Source: Okeania sp. SIO2C9
GTDB taxonomy: Bacteria > Cyanobacteriota > Cyanobacteriia > Cyanobacteriales > Microcoleaceae
NCBI RefSeq assembly: GCF_010672455.1
Contig: NZ_JAAHGO010000012.1
Span: forward strand, 198,361-262,360
Length of the DNA stretch: 64,000 nt
Reading direction: 5' to 3'
Positions 18,988-28,484 of this stretch are shown here, in pieces (the stretch's first letter is position 1; every line of letters starts with the position of its first letter). Under the pieces are notes generated by a model. That model saw only the letters and a program-made list of their open reading frames with translations. It was not told the DNA's origin and made no database searches. A program made the position numbers and the translations under genes.

Positions 18988-19201
18988 TTATAAAATAGAA
19001 TTTTTGGGAAATTAAGTGACAGACTATGAGTGTAACCCGATTTTTTATATTTATATATAGTGTCAAATTTCACTTCAGCCTCTATATCTTGTGCTAGCTA
19101 TATGTATATCCGATATACATCCAAAAAAGACTGTAGGTAAATTCTATGGAATATCCCTATTAGTCTTGCCTGGGAAGGCATCTAAAATATTTCAACTTTT
19201 T
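18988..19201. other. nrdJ upstream region
   Basis: Contains a small palindrome ATGTATATCCGATATACAT at 19,100-19,118, placed 110 bases upstream of the nrdJ start; a regulator site is possible but unproven. No other gene seen. Confidence 0.3.
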
Positions 19202-19486
19202 TTAACTAATTATCAGAAATTCTATACTGGGCAACAATGGGTCTTGAATGACTCCTACTCCTTGGAAGTCCCACCTTTTTAATATTGTTTTTAACTGAGT
19301 AGTTGGAATAGATTCAATGGCGAAGCGATCGCTCAAGTCTGGAGCGTGGGTATTGAGGTAGCTGTGGGCGTCAAAGTCTTCTTGAAATAGTAATAAAAAT
19401 TTTACGGCCTCATCTGGATTTGGATTGGCACTAATATAACTACCATCAACTTTAGAACGAAGTAGATAATAAATTTGGGATAGCAT
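19202..19486 (-). CDS. Small conserved cyanobacterial protein, function unknown
   Basis: 94 residues, MLSQIYYLLRSKVDGSYISANPNPDEAVKFLLLFQEDFDAHSYLNTHAPD... A well-formed soluble protein with no motif I can assign. Composition and regular alternation argue for a true gene, and similar short proteins occur in other cyanobacteria as far as I recall. It lies upstream of nrdJ on the same strand with a 214-base gap, so co-transcription is uncertain. Confidence 0.65.
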   Translation of the reverse strand: MLSQIYYLLRSKVDGSYISANPNPDEAVKFLLLFQEDFDAHSYLNTHAPDLSDRFAIESIPTTQLKTILKRWDFQGVGVIQDPLLPSIEFLIIS

Positions 19487-19628
19487 GGTAAATTTGTGAT
19501 TTGAGATACTAAAATACTAAAATTTTTATAGCACTACGCAAATAGAGCAAGGATATTCATAGATACTCAAACTCAGTTAGGGATTACTTATAACTTATCG
19601 CTATATAACTAATTTTTGGAGATAGCAA

Positions 19629-20246
19629 ATGAAAGAAGAGTCGCAAACTGAGTTTTCTGTAATCAAACTGAAAAATACAAAGCAAAAATCTATTTATGGG
19701 TTAATTTATGCAGTGATTTGGGGGCTGATTTGGGGGCTGGTTTTAGGGGATATTATTGGGGTGTTATATATAACGTCTTTATTGGATCTATACCAAAATG
19801 ATCAAGAGATATCTGTGTTGCTAATCAAGGGGCTATGGGGAGGACTGATTTATGGCTGTGTTTATGGGAGCATTTTTGGTTTGATCGCGGGGTTAATTTT
19901 TGGATTGATTCGTGGAGTAGATAGTGCCTTAAGTAAATCAGAAATTAAGACAAAAATAACTACAAATAAAACCATGAGTTTTGCAAAAAAAATAGCTATT
20001 TTTAGTGTATTTATATTTTTTTTAGGTATTTTTATGATAGCTCCCTTAAATGGTGTTTTGATGATATCTCCTAAGTTCAATAATGTAATTACTACGATTT
20101 ACTATGTAATGATGATTTATAGTGGAGTTACACTAATTTTAATTATATTAGTATTTTCAAACTTGAAAAAAGACTTGATAAAACGCTTCAGTATACAGAC
20201 GGCACTATATTTAACTCGTGGCATTGTCAGAAAAGAAAATGATTGA
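19629..20246 (+). CDS. Glycine-rich multi-pass membrane protein, unknown function
   Basis: 205 residues. Helices near 22-48 and 66-95 are full of small residues (IYGLIYAVIWGLIWGLVLGD; GLWGGLIYGCVYGSIFGLIAGLIFGLIRG), suggesting tight helix packing. Two further helices lie near 118-142 and 152-176, and the tail is basic. No family recognised. A Shine-Dalgarno GGAG precedes the ATG by 9 bases. A truncated tandem copy follows at 20,306. Confidence 0.65.
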   Translation: MKEESQTEFSVIKLKNTKQKSIYGLIYAVIWGLIWGLVLGDIIGVLYITSLLDLYQNDQEISVLLIKGLWGGLIYGCVYGSIFGLIAGLIFGLIRGVDSALSKSEIKTKITTNKTMSFAKKIAIFSVFIFFLGIFMIAPLNGVLMISPKFNNVITTIYYVMMIYSGVTLILIILVFSNLKKDLIKRFSIQTALYLTRGIVRKEND

Positions 20247-20305
20247 AAGAATGATAAGCACATACAGTTCAAGTTACCTATACAACTAATTTGCGGAGGT
20301 AGCAA

Positions 20306-20422
20306 ATGCAAGAAAAGTTGCAAACTGAATTTTATGTAATCAAACTAGAAAATAAAAAGCAAAAATTTGTTTATGGGTTAATTTATGCAGTGATTTGGAC
20401 ACTCATTTGGGTACTGGTTTAG
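20306..20422 (+). pseudogene. Truncated tandem copy of the glycine-rich membrane protein
   Basis: 38 codons, MQEKLQTEFYVIKLENKKQK then FVYGLIYAVIWTLIWVLV and TAG. It matches the first 38 residues of the preceding gene with scattered substitutions, and even the leader (ACAACTAATTTGCGGAGGTAGCAA) is duplicated. The stop falls in the first membrane helix and no homology remains after it. Confidence 0.8.
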
Positions 20423-20441
20423 GGTATGTTAAAGGTCAACC

Positions 20442-20642
20442 TGTCGCGGGCAAGATGCCAACGCTACAAACAAAAACGAGTTGTGGAATTACTTCAGCAA
20501 AGTCTAAATTATTATTCGGTAATTTCTAGAAATACAGCAGATTTCTAGCATTAAAAAGTACAGATATTAACAATTAAATCTTCTCAGTGCGGGCATCTTG
20601 CCCGCGATAATTGTACTTCACCCTTGGTGGAATCCGCTGTAT
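20442..20642. repeat. Inverted repeat with GCGGGCAAGATGCC ends
   Basis: GCGGGCAAGATGCC (about 20,443) is inverted at GCGGGCATCTTGCCCGC (about 20,589-20,605); the second is itself a perfect hairpin. A related hairpin pair lies at about 57,017-57,085, also followed by a CTGCTGTAT tail, so this is a dispersed element. Confidence 0.55.
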
Positions 20643-21674
20643 CTACTTCAGATTTTCCAACTTAATCCTTGGGTCTACAGTTTTCAACAATAAATCTGCC
20701 AATAAATTACCAATAATTAACATCAAAGCACCCATCATTAAACTTGCCATAACTAAATATAAATCCTGATTTCTTACCGCCTCTAAAATCAAAGTTCCTA
20801 AACCAGGCCAATTAAAGAAATATTCAGCAATAAACGAACCACCTAATAAACTGGCAAATTCAAATCCTAATAATGTGATTAAAGGGTTAATGGCATTTCT
20901 CAAGGCATGAACATAAATGACTCGATTCTCCGGAAGACCTTTAGCTCTTGCAGTTTGAATATAATTTTGTCGCAAAACATCTAATAATTGCCCCCGCATT
21001 AACCTCTGTAAACCAGCAAAACTGGTAATGCTTAAAGCAACAGTTGGCAAAATTATATGCCAACCCATATCTAAAATTTTACCTACAAAAGATAGTTCAT
21101 CATAATCAATACTTTGCATTCCTCCCACTGGTAATAAAGGAGAAAGATTTTGAGCTAAAAATAATAATAATAGAGCAGTAATAAAACTAGGAAAACCTTG
21201 ACCAGTGTAACTAATTAATTGAAGAAAACGGTCTAAAAAACGATTTTGATTAACTCCAGCAATAATACCAAGAGGAATAGCGATCGCCCAGGTCATTATT
21301 AAGGAAGAAATTGACAAAACTAAGGTTGCAGGTATTCGTTCCCATAATAGATCGGCCACTGGTTGTTGAAAGACAAAACTCCTACCAAAATTGCCACTGG
21401 TAATAATTTGTGTTAGCCAACGTAAATATTGTTCTAAGGGCGACTTATCCAAACCAAATTGTTGCTCAAGTTGTTTAATAGTATCTTGAGAAATTTGAGG
21501 ATTTTGACTTAAAGTATCTATATAACTGCCTGGAGCTAACTGAATTATGGCAAAACACAGAGCAGATGCGAGAAATAAAGTCAAAATTGCTTGTAATAAT
21601 CTCTTTAAAACATAAGCAAAAGTTTCACTGGCAATTAATTGTTTTAGTTTACTATACTTCAATTTTTTATCCAT
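20643..21674 (-). CDS. ABC transporter permease, DppB/OppB family
   Basis: 343 residues. The membrane subunit of a peptide- or nickel-type importer: N-terminal helix LLQAILTLFLASALCFAIIQ followed by the periplasmic LAPGSYIDTLSQNP region, four or five further helices, and the EAA loop QTARAKGLPENRVIYVHALRNAINPL that contacts the ATPase. Residues 70-100 (QFGLDKSPLEQYLRWLTQII) are typical of DppB. No partner DppC, ATPase or binding protein lies next to it, which is common in cyanobacteria, so the substrate cannot be told. It ends in a basic tail (KTVDPRIKLENLK). Confidence 0.9.
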   Translation of the reverse strand: MDKKLKYSKLKQLIASETFAYVLKRLLQAILTLFLASALCFAIIQLAPGSYIDTLSQNPQISQDTIKQLEQQFGLDKSPLEQYLRWLTQIITSGNFGRSFVFQQPVADLLWERIPATLVLSISSLIMTWAIAIPLGIIAGVNQNRFLDRFLQLISYTGQGFPSFITALLLLFLAQNLSPLLPVGGMQSIDYDELSFVGKILDMGWHIILPTVALSITSFAGLQRLMRGQLLDVLRQNYIQTARAKGLPENRVIYVHALRNAINPLITLLGFEFASLLGGSFIAEYFFNWPGLGTLILEAVRNQDLYLVMASLMMGALMLIIGNLLADLLLKTVDPRIKLENLK

Positions 21675-21889
21675 TAACTTGCAGAAGGAAGAAGGAAGAA
21701 AGCTTTAGTTATCTATGGAAAAAGCCATTTATATTCGGATAATTACTGATCATCAAGTTTTTGTTTGTAGTTTTGCTTTAGCCCTTAAAATACTTATTTT
21801 TATCCACTAACTTAATGCAATTTATAGCATAAGGAAGAAAGCTTTAGTTATCTATGGAAAAAGCCATTTATATTCGGATAATTACCGAT

Positions 21890-22004
21890 CGGGACTTACA
21901 CAAATTCACTTTGAAAATGCCATATGTAGGGGCGAATGCCATTCGCCCTCCGCAAAGCTCCGAATTCCACCCTCACTTGATTTAGTGTCCGTGCGTAAGT
22001 CCTG
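21890..22004. mobile_element. CAGGACTTACGCA-family MITE, copy 2
   Basis: Left CGGGACTTACACA and right TGCGTAAGTCCTG termini surround a CGAATGCCATTCG palindrome. It is longer than the intein copy because of an extra 20-odd bases on the right arm. Confidence 0.75.
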
Positions 22005-22145
22005 TGATAATAAAGTTTTTGTTTGTAGTTTTGCTCTAGCCCTTACAATCATTATAGTAGACTCCACTAAGCGTGAGGTACACTCCTAAGTGTGCAAGAT
22101 GCCTACTCTACTGTTAAAGGAAAAATCTAAGGTTGTCTAAGTTTT

Positions 22146-22375
22146 ACCGAATAATTAATAATTAATAATTAATAATTAAATAATTCGCGCCTTGAAGCCT
22201 CCCCTTGGATAGGGGAAAAAGCGGTCGTTAGCGTAGCTTCCCGTAGGGTGGGATGGCGAGGTCTCGGAGCCATATCCAATCGACTCCTGTGAAGAAATAA
22301 TATTTCCTTATATTCAATCAAGAGCGGTTAAAACCCGAGGTAATTATCAATTATCCATTATCAATTATCAATTAA
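22146..22375. mobile_element. ACCGAATAATTAATAATT repeat family, copy 1
   Basis: One end is a run of AATTAATAATT; the core has CCCTTGGATAGGGGAAAAAG and GGTGGGATGGCGAGG...CCATATCCAATCGA; the other end is a run of AATTATCAATTAT. Other copies are at 31,798-31,995, 44,487-44,697, 50,181-50,452 and, weaker, 28,640-28,850. Non-coding. Confidence 0.6.
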
Positions 22376-22520
22376 TGAAAGCGCTTTTGCTAAATAACCA
22401 AAACCTCGTAGGGGGCGAATGCCATTGTAGGGGGCGAATGGCATTCGCCCCTACTATATTGCTCTTATTCTATAGTCAATTAACGGAAATTATACTTAGC
22501 TTCTGACTCCTAATTTTCAA

Positions 22521-23033
22521 TTAATATTCAATCAAACTAACAATTGGCACTTCAGACAACTTCTGACGGCCACCCAAATCTTTTAACTCAATAACAAAGC
22601 CAAAACCCACTAATTCACAGTTAGCTTTTTCAATTAATTGAGCTGTAGCTGCTGCCGTACCACCTGTAGCTAATAAATCATCAATTACTAAAACTCTACT
22701 ACCTGACACCATGGCATCTTTGTGCATTTCCAGCGTATCTTGGCCATACTCTAAATCGTAAGTGACTGAATATACTGCTGCTGGTAATTTTCCCGGTTTG
22801 CGCACTGGTACAAAACCTACATTCAACTTATAGGCCAAAGGGGTACCAAAAATAAAACCCCGGGATTCCATACCCACTATATAGTTTGGTTTAAATTCTG
22901 TACATTTTTCTGCCAAAATGTCAATAGTATAACGTAGACCTTCTGGGTCACTGAGAAGGGTAGTAATATCTCGAAATAAAATTCCTGGTTTGGGAAAGTT
23001 GGGAATTTCGCGAATTAAATTTTTTAGATCCAT
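22521..23033 (-). CDS. apt: Adenine phosphoribosyltransferase
   Basis: 170 residues, full family length. Converts adenine and PRPP to AMP (purine salvage, cytoplasm). The PRPP-binding loop [16 protein letters not shown] lies near residue 120. [20 protein letters not shown] at the start, [15 protein letters not shown] and the [11 protein letters not shown] hood segment are all typical. Single gene. Confidence 0.97.
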   Translation of the reverse strand: MDLKNLIREIPNFPKPGILFRDITTLLSDPEGLRYTIDILAEKCTEFKPNYIVGMESRGFIFGTPLAYKLNVGFVPVRKPGKLPAAVYSVTYDLEYGQDTLEMHKDAMVSGSRVLVIDDLLATGGTAAATAQLIEKANCELVGFGFVIELKDLGGRQKLSEVPIVSLIEY

Positions 23034-23591
23034 AGATTTTAGTTAAAAGTTAAAAATAGCAAGTCAAAAGTCAAAAGTTATAAGACTTAGATAAATTCAA
23101 AAAAATTCCTCAGTAGGAAAAGTCTGGTGTAGGGGCGTTAACGATAGTATATGATTTTATATTTTGCGTAAGTCTTGATTAATGATTCTAATTTAGACTT
23201 ACTATAAAATTTATAGTTGGGTGTTATTCTTTCATCATAATTAATATTATTTAGGGCTTGCTGATTAAATCTAAAAGTATTTACAGATAAAGGTTTTAGC
23301 CTTTTTAAGTATCAAAAAGTGGGAGGTTTTAGGTGGTAATGGTTCAATTAGGAGCGGATTTTGGTCAAGAGTTGAGCAGAAAAATCAAGGGACGATTCTT
23401 CCTACTATCTCCTCTATAATTCCCCGTTCCTCCTGACTCCTGACTCCTAACTTCCCCTCCTGGGAGGGGCTAGAGGTGGGTTGACTCCTCCCCTTACCAA
23501 AAGACTTCCATAAGCAAACCCTATTTAGTTGTATTGACATTTTTACCAAAATAGTATAACGAAATATTGAATATTGGCAATAAATAAAGTA
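23034..23591. other. Intergenic region carrying a TA-flanked MITE
   Basis: A TCAAAAGT microsatellite at about 23,062-23,080, then the GGGTTTGCTGA-family element at 23,252-23,523. No gene. Confidence 0.6.
23252..23523. mobile_element. GGGTTTGCTGA-family MITE with TA flanks, copy 1
   Basis: Left end TAGGGCTTGCTGATT, right end AAGCAAACCCTA. TA on both sides fits insertion by an IS630/Tc1-type transposase. The internal GGTTTTAGCCTTTTTAAGTA segment recurs in copies at 31,207-31,441, 50,088-50,597 and 56,466-56,735. Confidence 0.7.
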
Positions 23592-24197
23592 ATGGAATTG
23601 AAAACTGCCCCCAGTCCATCCACACCATTAATATTGAATAATTTACCAGATATACCTCTCCCTGATAATGGGTGTCCTCGTAGAACTAAAACGCAAATTG
23701 ATTTAATTCTTTTGGCAGTTGAAGCTTTGCAACTTGGAGGAGCTGAAGTGATGTTAAAAGTTGTCAAAGACCTAGAGCTACAAGGGATTATTCCAAATCG
23801 GGTTTCTTTGTGGCGACTGCGTAGTACAAATCCCCTACGTCTGAATAGTCAGCGCCGTCCCTTGACATTGAATGAGGCCAAAGCTTTAGTGATTATTACT
23901 GGTCATTTGGCCAAACGTTTAACTGTTCCGATTCGGAAACTTTTGTTTGACTATCAGCAGTTACATCAAAAACAGTTACCTATAGAAAATCATTTACAAT
24001 TATCTTTTTATTTAGAACAGTTTAGAGCGCACTTTCGCAGTCGTATGAACCCCAGGCGGTCTGGTGTAATGGCCTACAATTCAGAGGAAAAGTTAAATCA
24101 ACTAGGATTAGAGTTATTGGGTAAGTTATTATTCTGTACTGGTACAACGGGTATGCAAAGGTTTTGGATTAGTCTGTTTGATGGAGAAGTTAGTTAA
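23592..24197 (+). CDS. DUF3038-type conserved cyanobacterial protein
   Basis: 201 residues from ATG 23,592; a TTG 18 bases upstream is an alternative start. The segments PRRTKTQIDLILLAVEALQL and GIIPNRVSLWRLRSTNPLR, then RRPLTLNEAKALVIITGHLA, recall the DUF3038 family, which sits next to DUF4335 genes in many cyanobacteria, as here. Soluble and helical; function unknown. A 359-base gap with a stem-loop separates it from the DUF4335 gene on the same strand. Confidence 0.75.
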   Translation: MELKTAPSPSTPLILNNLPDIPLPDNGCPRRTKTQIDLILLAVEALQLGGAEVMLKVVKDLELQGIIPNRVSLWRLRSTNPLRLNSQRRPLTLNEAKALVIITGHLAKRLTVPIRKLLFDYQQLHQKQLPIENHLQLSFYLEQFRAHFRSRMNPRRSGVMAYNSEEKLNQLGLELLGKLLFCTGTTGMQRFWISLFDGEVS

Positions 24198-24556
24198 AAG
24201 GGGGAACAGGGAACAGCGGTGTGACCCCGCGTTAGCCATAGACTCAAGGGAACGCGCACTCCTGAGAGGGAAAAGAGAACAGGGAACATGGAGAAAGATG
24301 AGAATTGATTTGATTTTTGATTTTTGGAGATGTTTATTCAATTGAGAATATGCAGTTGAAAATGAGAAAACAATGACACAAGTAATCAATGATTTCATTG
24401 ATTCACTTAAGTTGAAAAACAAAAATTCAGTTGAAAAATCTGAAAATTAAACTTAAGAGGAAAATAGTTTATAAGCTGGCTGTTTTCCTCTCACCGTTAA
24501 ATCAAAGATTATAACGGGAGTCCCCAACAGCTATTTTAAGATGGAGCAGGAGTCCA
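24198..24556. other. Spacer between DUF3038 and DUF4335 genes
   Basis: Contains the GCGGTGTGACCCCGCG repeat (24,215-24,275) and a 9-bp stem-loop AGAGGAAAA...TTTTCCTCT at 24,456-24,491. It has no T-run, so it is not a standard terminator. Confidence 0.55.
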
Positions 24557-25645
24557 ATGACGATTCAACGTCAGTACAGTTTGCCTAACTGTAAATTGGT
24601 TTTACAAGGTTTGAGTGAAACTGGAAGTCCTAATTTAAGTCAAGGACAGGTATTATCTATTTTGACCAATGCTGAATGTCATATTCAAGGCCAAGAGCCA
24701 TCATTAACTGGGGGACGAGATTTTTTTGAAAGCTTGGTAAGACAGGTGAGTAGTTATGCCCAAGAATTTCTCAGTGGAATATCTTTGCCTAGACACCAAA
24801 GTGAAAGTCAAGAGTTGGTTCATTTACAGAAAATAGATACTAATCTACACAGATTGACGGTTTTTGACGGCAATTTTCAAGAGCAAAAACCTGGAAGAGT
24901 TGTTGATTTAAACACAGTCCAACTATTTGATTTGGTAGAGGCGGTGGACCAGTTTTTTGCTGATTCTTTGACTTTACCTGGTTTCTCTCTGGCAGTAAGA
25001 CCTGTGTCTCGAAAAGATGCAAAATTAGGAGAACCTGTAGCTCAGAAGGTTATACCTGCTGCTGTGGGAATGTCTGGTTTGGCATTAGCTAGCTTGGCCT
25101 TATTCTTTGTCCCTATTCCAGAAGTACAACGTCCTAAAGATCCTCAACCACAGTCAAATGAAAGTATCGATAATTTAGAGGCATCTCCTAACAGTACTTC
25201 AGAACCTGGTTTTAATCCTACCCCCAGACCTGAAGGTTTGGACTCATCACCGGATGCCACTATTAATTCATCAGATGAAGTGGATGGGGTAGATACTTCT
25301 GAGGAGACGCTGACTGAAGAAAATTCAGAGACATCTTTGACTACCAGTTCCAAAATTACTGACCAAGCAGAGATTGAACGATTAGAGAATTTACTTTTGG
25401 AAAAAATTAATAACGCTTGGACAATAGGAATTAATGAAGCTTTGGTTTATCGTGTGACAGTAGCTTCAGATGGTTCTATAATTGGGTATAAACCCATAAA
25501 TCCAGCAGCTGCTGATGAGGTAGATAAAATTCCTCTGCCAGATTTGCTAAATAAGCAAGCATTAGGTGAGGAGAATAATCAATCTATAGTTGAGTTTAAG
25601 GTATTGTTTCAAGAAAATGGTTTATTGGAAGTAGAGCCTTGGTAG
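24557..25645 (+). CDS. DUF4335-type membrane-anchored cyanobacterial protein
   Basis: 362 residues. The N-terminal 160 residues (MTIQRQYSLPNCKLVLQGLS...) match the DUF4335 pattern from memory. One membrane helix at about 171-190 (VIPAAVGMSGLALASLALFF), then a Ser/Thr/Pro/Glu-rich linker (about 195-275) and a C-terminal domain ending QENGLLEVEPW. The layout suggests a cytoplasmic N-domain tethered to the membrane with an exported linker and tail. It precedes an OmpA-like gene on the same strand; the three may form one conserved row. Function unknown. Confidence 0.75.
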   Translation: MTIQRQYSLPNCKLVLQGLSETGSPNLSQGQVLSILTNAECHIQGQEPSLTGGRDFFESLVRQVSSYAQEFLSGISLPRHQSESQELVHLQKIDTNLHRLTVFDGNFQEQKPGRVVDLNTVQLFDLVEAVDQFFADSLTLPGFSLAVRPVSRKDAKLGEPVAQKVIPAAVGMSGLALASLALFFVPIPEVQRPKDPQPQSNESIDNLEASPNSTSEPGFNPTPRPEGLDSSPDATINSSDEVDGVDTSEETLTEENSETSLTTSSKITDQAEIERLENLLLEKINNAWTIGINEALVYRVTVASDGSIIGYKPINPAAADEVDKIPLPDLLNKQALGEENNQSIVEFKVLFQENGLLEVEPW

Positions 25646-25677
25646 ATAAAAGTTAGGTGGTGGTGCATAGTAATGGT

Positions 25678-25749
25678 AGAGAGAGTGTGGGGAGTGTGGA
25701 GAGTGTTGGAAGTGTTGGAAGTGTTGGAAGTGTTGGAAGTGTTGGAAGA
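25678..25749 (+). repeat. 9-bp minisatellite (GTGTTGGAA)
   Basis: Five to six units of AGTGTTGGA preceded by GAGTGTGG variants. It yields an artificial Leu/Glu/Val repeat in one frame, which I do not treat as coding. Confidence 0.85.
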
Positions 25750-25893
25750 AATTAAAAAATATATATCTTTGCCATTACCCGAGCAGGACAACCCAAAGTT
25801 ATTCTTCAAACTCCGTCCGGTATATTATCTTAATTTATCAAATTCAATTTTTGAGATAGTATCAAATCAGAATAATCATCTAATGGAAAAACC

Positions 25894-26760
25894 GTGAGTA
25901 AATCTTCTCCCGACCGGACTCCTAATACGAGGTCTCCGGGAATGGGTTTGTTAATACTATCCTTAATATTTCGATTTTTGCTGCTGATGGTAACTAGCGG
26001 TTTTTCCTGGGTTTTGGGAATGGCGATCGCTTTTCAATATCCTTCTACTTCCCAAGATATACCCATCTCAGAAAAATTACTCCGTGGTGCTAGAAGTATA
26101 GTATCTCAGAAGAAGTTACCTCCATCCTCAAGGTATACTCCCCCATCTACCCCAGAAATTATTACGCCTCAAGTTGAACTGACTGAGGCACAAAGAAAGG
26201 AATTACAAACAGAGCTTCAACAGTTACAAACACAGTTAAATAGTTTAATTAGTCGTACCAGGAATTTAGAAAATCAACTGGGTGTGAGAAAATCGGATGG
26301 AAATTTAGAGGCAAGATTGGACCTAATAGCTCAACAGTTAGCTTTGCCTATATCTGCTCGTAAGAATAAACAAGTAATAAATAAGCCTTCTCCGCCAGTT
26401 TTTAGTGAAAATACAATGATGGTTACTCTTCCTAGTGATGTTTTGTTTGAGTCTGGTAGTAATACAATTCGTTCTGAGGGAAGGTCAATTTTAGATAATT
26501 TAATTGGTGAATTGAAAAATTATCCAGAAATGACAATTAGTGTTTCTGGTCATACTGATAATCGAGGTAAAGTTAAGGTCAATCAGGAAAAATCATTTTT
26601 GCAGGCAGAAAAAGTGACAGAATATTTCTCAAAAAATATGGGCGATCGCTACCGTTTTTTGGTTATTGGTTATGGAGAATCTAGTCCTATAGTTGAAAAT
26701 AATTCTAAAACTAATCGGCAACGTAATCGTCGAATTGAGGTGAAAATTCATCAAAAATAA
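25894..26760 (+). CDS. OmpA-family membrane-anchored peptidoglycan-binding protein
   Basis: 288 residues with a GTG start. One N-terminal membrane helix (about 18-45, GLLILSLIFRFLLLMVTSGF), a Pro-rich and then coiled-coil segment (about 90-135, QRKELQTELQQLQTQLNSLI), and a C-terminal OmpA domain (about 175-288) with VLFESGSNTI, VSGHTDNRGK and NRQRNRRIEVKI. MotB/OmpA-like domains bind diaminopimelate in peptidoglycan, so this probably links the inner membrane to the wall. It follows the DUF4335 gene by 248 bases. Confidence 0.88.
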   Translation: MSKSSPDRTPNTRSPGMGLLILSLIFRFLLLMVTSGFSWVLGMAIAFQYPSTSQDIPISEKLLRGARSIVSQKKLPPSSRYTPPSTPEIITPQVELTEAQRKELQTELQQLQTQLNSLISRTRNLENQLGVRKSDGNLEARLDLIAQQLALPISARKNKQVINKPSPPVFSENTMMVTLPSDVLFESGSNTIRSEGRSILDNLIGELKNYPEMTISVSGHTDNRGKVKVNQEKSFLQAEKVTEYFSKNMGDRYRFLVIGYGESSPIVENNSKTNRQRNRRIEVKIHQK

Positions 26761-27227
26761 GGAAGAAGGAAGAAGGAAGAAGGGAGATGGAAGAAGGAAG
26801 AAGGAAGAAGGAAGAAGGAAGAAGGAAGAAGGAAGAAGGAAGAAGGGAGATGGAAGAGGGAAGAGGGAAAAATCTGGAGAGTGTCTGAGTTTTACAGCGC
26901 TTTTCAAATTGATCGGGACTTACGCAGATTCATCTTAAAAACGCCATATGTAGTGGCGAATGGGATTCGCCCACTGGATTTAGTGTCTGTGGGTAAGTCC
27001 TGTGTATCTTGTTTATACCCCCTTATATAGAATCCGGGTAATTAGTTATCGTATTACTGAGGAGTAAGGAGTAACGAGTAAGGAGTAAGGAGTAACGAGT
27101 AAGGAGTAAGGAGTAACGAGTAATATCAAATTCAGTTGAATACTTAATTGTATTGTTGGGGGAGATGGGGAGATGGGGAGATGGGGAGATTGAATAATGA
27201 ACATATACTATATAACCGGATTCTATA
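26761..27227. other. Microsatellites and a MITE
   Basis: (GGAAGAA)n at 26,761-26,855, a CAGGACTTACGCA-family MITE at 26,914-27,002, AAGGAGTAACGAGT repeats at 27,060-27,122 and GGGGAGAT repeats at 27,160-27,190. No gene. Confidence 0.7.
26914..27002. mobile_element. CAGGACTTACGCA-family MITE, copy 3
   Basis: CGGGACTTACGCA at the left, GGGTAAGTCCTG at the right, CGAATGGGATTCG palindrome inside; about 89 bp. Confidence 0.75.
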
Positions 27228-28484
27228 TTATTGCTGGTCTGAGAGTTTCTTATTTTGAGCCACTACAACTAACTTCTGAGGAAGAAATTTCCTGCTATTT
27301 AAGGATGGAGTATTTGTCAAAGTTGCAAACTGACCGCCACTGTCGAAACCTACTTCGCTACCATTGGGATTATAAAACAAATTACCATTGTTACTATTGT
27401 AGACGATCGCTGCATCAGACGTTGCTGCTTCTCCATCGTTAATAACTGTAGCAAACTCATTAGCAATACTGAACCCAGTTCCTGAGTCACTATTAATAGC
27501 AGTAAAAGTGCTGAGGTCTAGGAGAATAATGTCTCCCTGTGTTTGGGAAAAATCTGTAATTTGGTCTATACCAACATCCTCTGACTGAAATTCCTGATTA
27601 GTATTAAAGATAAAACGGTCGATACTGCCACCGCCTAATAGTGTATCATTGCCAGGACCACCGTTGAGGCGATTTGCTACGCAACGCTTACGCGAACGCG
27701 ACCAATACCTCCTTCTAAAGTATCATCACCAGATCCTCCTAATAAAATATCATTACCAGGGCGACCTATCAACAAGTCGTTACCAGATTTTCCGAAAAGC
27801 TTGTCGTTACCACGAGCTCAATTAATAGTATCGTTACCAGCAGCACCCACTAAAGTATTATCATTTCTATCTCCTCTAATAGTTTCACCGGGTGTTGAGG
27901 AACTATTTATAATTTCATCAATGAAGCTAGCATAAGCTGAAACCCTTGTATCAACACTGTATTCTCCGAAGTTGGAATTACCATCAATCTGATCCACATC
28001 TATACCATCGGTAGATGAAGAAAAACCATAGGATGTGATGCCAGCTATTTGGCCATTAATAAAGGCCGGACCCCCAGAATCTCCTTGTGTAGAATTAGCC
28101 TCTAGATCCACTCCCAACTGATTCAATCCGTATTGAAGCCCAAAAACATCCCTCCCTGGTTCCCCATTATCAAAGTCGAAGGCAAGCTGTGTACCTTCTA
28201 TGATTGTTGACCTCTGTTCGGGAGGATGTCAATTGTTGACGAGTGCCATCAACTAATTCAAAGGAGACTATATAATCATTGGGGTTAGGATTTAAGTTAG
28301 CTGAATCATCCTGATTATTAAAGCAGTGGGCAGCGGTCAGAATATGAAAACCATCACCAGCTAGTAGAGACCCCGTACAAGTCTCTCCAGTAACGGTATT
28401 TTCAAATTCAACAACTCCAGTAAATTGATCCGAGGGGGCTATAAATCTCGTATCGTTGGGGTCATTGCTAGAAACTGCTACCAT
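27228..28484 (-). pseudogene. Decayed trypsin-like serine protease with RTX repeats
   Basis: The N-terminal part keeps FTGVVEFENTVTGETCTGSL and the catalytic His in ILTAAHCFN. The frame then shifts near 28,200, and the region that should carry the catalytic Asp is missing. The Ser motif TQGDSGGPAF is in the next frame. RTX calcium-binding repeats ([21 protein letters not shown]) follow a premature TGA (27,818) where Gly is expected. A 32-bp GCGTTCGCG...GCAAATCGC repeat then interrupts the RTX region with a stop, after which a typical RTX C-terminal domain (DRFIFNTNQEFQSEDVGIDQ) continues. It was probably a secreted protease; now dead. Start at 28,484. Confidence 0.85.

Larger units (their letters stand above)
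21675..22520. other. Repeat-filled intergenic region
   Basis: A duplicated AAGGAAGAAAGCTTTAGTTA segment (21,694 and 21,831) is followed by a CAGGACTTACGCA-type MITE (21,890-22,004) and an AATAATTAATAATT/GGTCGATTGG-type repeat (22,146-22,375). No gene. Confidence 0.6.

Noticed and set aside
25673-25897. 74-codon frame with VLEVLEVLE
   Set aside because: Translated from a 9-bp minisatellite; no start context or homology.
26629-26907. 92-codon minus-strand frame rich in Phe/Leu/Pro/Ser
   Set aside because: Generated by the (GGAAGAA)n microsatellite after the OmpA-like gene.
27197-27442. 81-codon plus-strand frame at the 3' end of the RTX pseudogene
   Set aside because: Antisense of the RTX C-terminal domain, which reads clearly on the minus strand.
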